Below, in pieces: positions 19,241 through 20,472 of a stretch of 20,472 nucleotides of DNA. Numbering within the stretch: position 1 is the first letter of the stretch; each line of letters begins with the position of its first letter. A program made the translations under genes and the position numbers. Origin of the DNA: Jimgerdemannia flammicorona. Lineage: Eukaryota; Mucoromycota; Endogonomycetes; Endogonales; Endogonaceae. The DNA lies in NCBI GenBank assembly GCA_003990745.1, contig RBNI01001901.1, forward strand, positions 1 to 20,472, written 5' to 3'. The notes under the pieces are model-generated. The model did not search any database, had not been told where the DNA came from, and saw only the letters and a program-made list of their open reading frames with translations.

Positions 19241-20472
19241 ATTCATCTTCTTCTGTACCAAGTCCAAGTTGTATTCTGCAGATAATTCCTCTACTTCAGC
19301 CTCCTTTGCCTTTAATCCAACCAGAAGTTCAGCTATCTCTCTATCCTCCTTTTTCTTGAAATTCTCATAATACTCCAGGCAGACCTCCTACCAGAGCTAT
19401 AATCCATGATGCTCTGCCTAACAGAAGACAGCTCTCTCACTAGCAACAGTTACCAATTCAGCCTCTCTTGCCTTATCAACCTCATACTCTTCCTTCTCTA
19501 GAAAAATTGCAAGCATCTCTACCTTCAGTGCCTCCACTACTCTATCACTATACAGAATCTGTGCCTAATGCTTATCACTCATTACTCTCAGATCTACTTC
19601 ACCCAACTCTTCAGCCACAAAGTTATTCATTATCTGGCACACCTAGAGTAGGTTCCTCACTTTCTTCCCCTCTGGAGTTACTGGCCTTCCTGTATCCAGC
19701 ATTGAGATATCTACCTCTGTACTTACAGTCTCATCTCACTTCACCTCTAGGACATCTACTAGTTCATCCTTACTAACTGCCACCATCTGTCTCCCTTTTG
19801 CTACCTCAAGGACTCTAAAGTATACATACTGGATACCACATATTGGTATATCCTCTGCTGCCTGCCCTCTTACAGCTGGACCCTACCTGATAAGAGGAGG
19901 AGTATCCTCCCAGACTTTGAACATACCATCTGCATATGGGTTATTACTTGATACCTTCTCAGCCTCATTTAGACCCTTCTCTATATCTTCTCCTCTCTTA
20001 CTTACCCAAGCACTTATCTTTGAACCCTCAGACTCCTCAACACTATCAGCATCCTTCTTCATCCTTTCTTCCAGGCTTGCTAACAACTCTCTCTGCCTCT
20101 TGCATCTCTGAGATCTCTCCCACAGTCTCTTGTTAATGCAGATATGCTTCTTATCCATAATCTCCAAATACATCAACTTCACATACTTCTTCTAAGCCTT
20201 CACCCTCTGCTCTACTACTCTACTCATCTTCTCCAATACCTCTAACAAATCCTTCTCCTCCTTCTTACTCTTCTTCACCCTTATTACCTTATATATAAAA
20301 GTCCTCTATATCATCACTGATGGTCAATTATGAGTCTTCTCAGTAACCTCCCTTCCTGCTAACTGAAGCTGAACATCAATATTCTCTGTCCTGAATGAGG
20401 TCCCTTCTCAGACTTGAAAGCCAATATCAACCACCTCTCCATACTTCACTATGACCTCCTCTACTTTTTTTT
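19230..20472 (-). pseudogene. LINE ORF1-like coiled-coil protein, N-terminus off window
   Basis: A single - strand frame runs from the right edge to about 19230, interrupted mostly by TAG codons. It is open without a stop from 20182 to 19886. The text is rich in Lys, Glu and Leu, with heptad-like runs (KKEEKDLLEVLEKMSRVVEQ, ELLASLEERMKKDADSVEES, EVEELSAEYNLDLVQKK), indicating coiled coils. Its position directly 5' of the endonuclease fits ORF1, which forms the ribonucleoprotein with element RNA. No CCHC zinc knuckle is visible. It could instead be the N-terminal part of a long single ORF. The frame is confirmed by codons at 20182, 19858 and beyond falling in register. Confidence 0.65.

Larger units (their letters stand above)
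15470..20472 (-). mobile_element. Non-LTR retrotransposon (LINE, Tad1/L1-like), 5' end off window
   Basis: A - strand LINE with ORF1-like coding at the right, an endonuclease-reverse transcriptase ORF2 in the middle, and a 3' region ending in poly(A). By eye the segment has no CpG dinucleotide at all. The coding strand is strongly purine-rich (the + strand is C/T-rich). In-frame stops are mostly TAG. The 5' end lies beyond 20472, so no target duplication can be checked. It cannot be active. Confidence 0.88.

Overview
The window looks like a repeat-rich block from a filamentous fungus, most likely an ascomycete. The evidence is a chromodomain-bearing Ty3/gypsy element, an EN/RT-type LINE, a BED/hAT DNA transposon, short GT-AG introns (77-101 bp for the best-placed ones), and heavy C-to-T decay of the repeats. 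A truffle-like (Pezizomycetes) genome would fit, but that is only an inference. I see no intact host gene, tRNA, rRNA or CRISPR array; every coding region carries stops or frameshifts.

Layout. 1-2250: two old coding-like stretches I do not recognise, the first on the + strand and the second on the - strand. 2255-5815: the pol gene of a chromovirus on the - strand (protease, RT, RNase H, integrase, chromodomain), lacking gag and both recognisable LTRs, with a 16-T run at its 3' side. 5825-8211: a CpG-rich island holding the relic of an SF1 (SEN1/ZNFX1-like) helicase gene on the - strand, with at least one intron. 8470-14979: a 6510-bp hAT transposon with TAGTG-type ends and a nearly perfect 8-bp target duplication. 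15470-20472: a LINE on the - strand running off the right edge, ending in a poly(A) tract, with a coiled-coil-like ORF1 and an EN-RT ORF2.

The hAT element is the most interesting object. Its transposase (- strand, BED finger, D and RW-like motifs, C-terminal dimerisation region) occupies the right half. The left half holds a second gene on the + strand. I could model it as five exons, 8956-10914, joined by four GT-AG introns whose phases all agree; the spliced length is exactly 421 codons. I do not recognise the protein. The two genes converge on a block of tandem repeats (10916-11780).

Decay differs sharply by compartment. By eye I find no CpG at all from about 14990 to 20472 and only three in 1-5820, a few dozen in the hAT element, and about five per 60 bp in a sampled line of the helicase island. 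Most premature stops are explained by a single C-to-T change on one strand (CAA, CAG, CGA or TGG to a stop). This suggests cytosine methylation or RIP-like mutation acting on repeats, with the hAT element younger than the gypsy and LINE copies.
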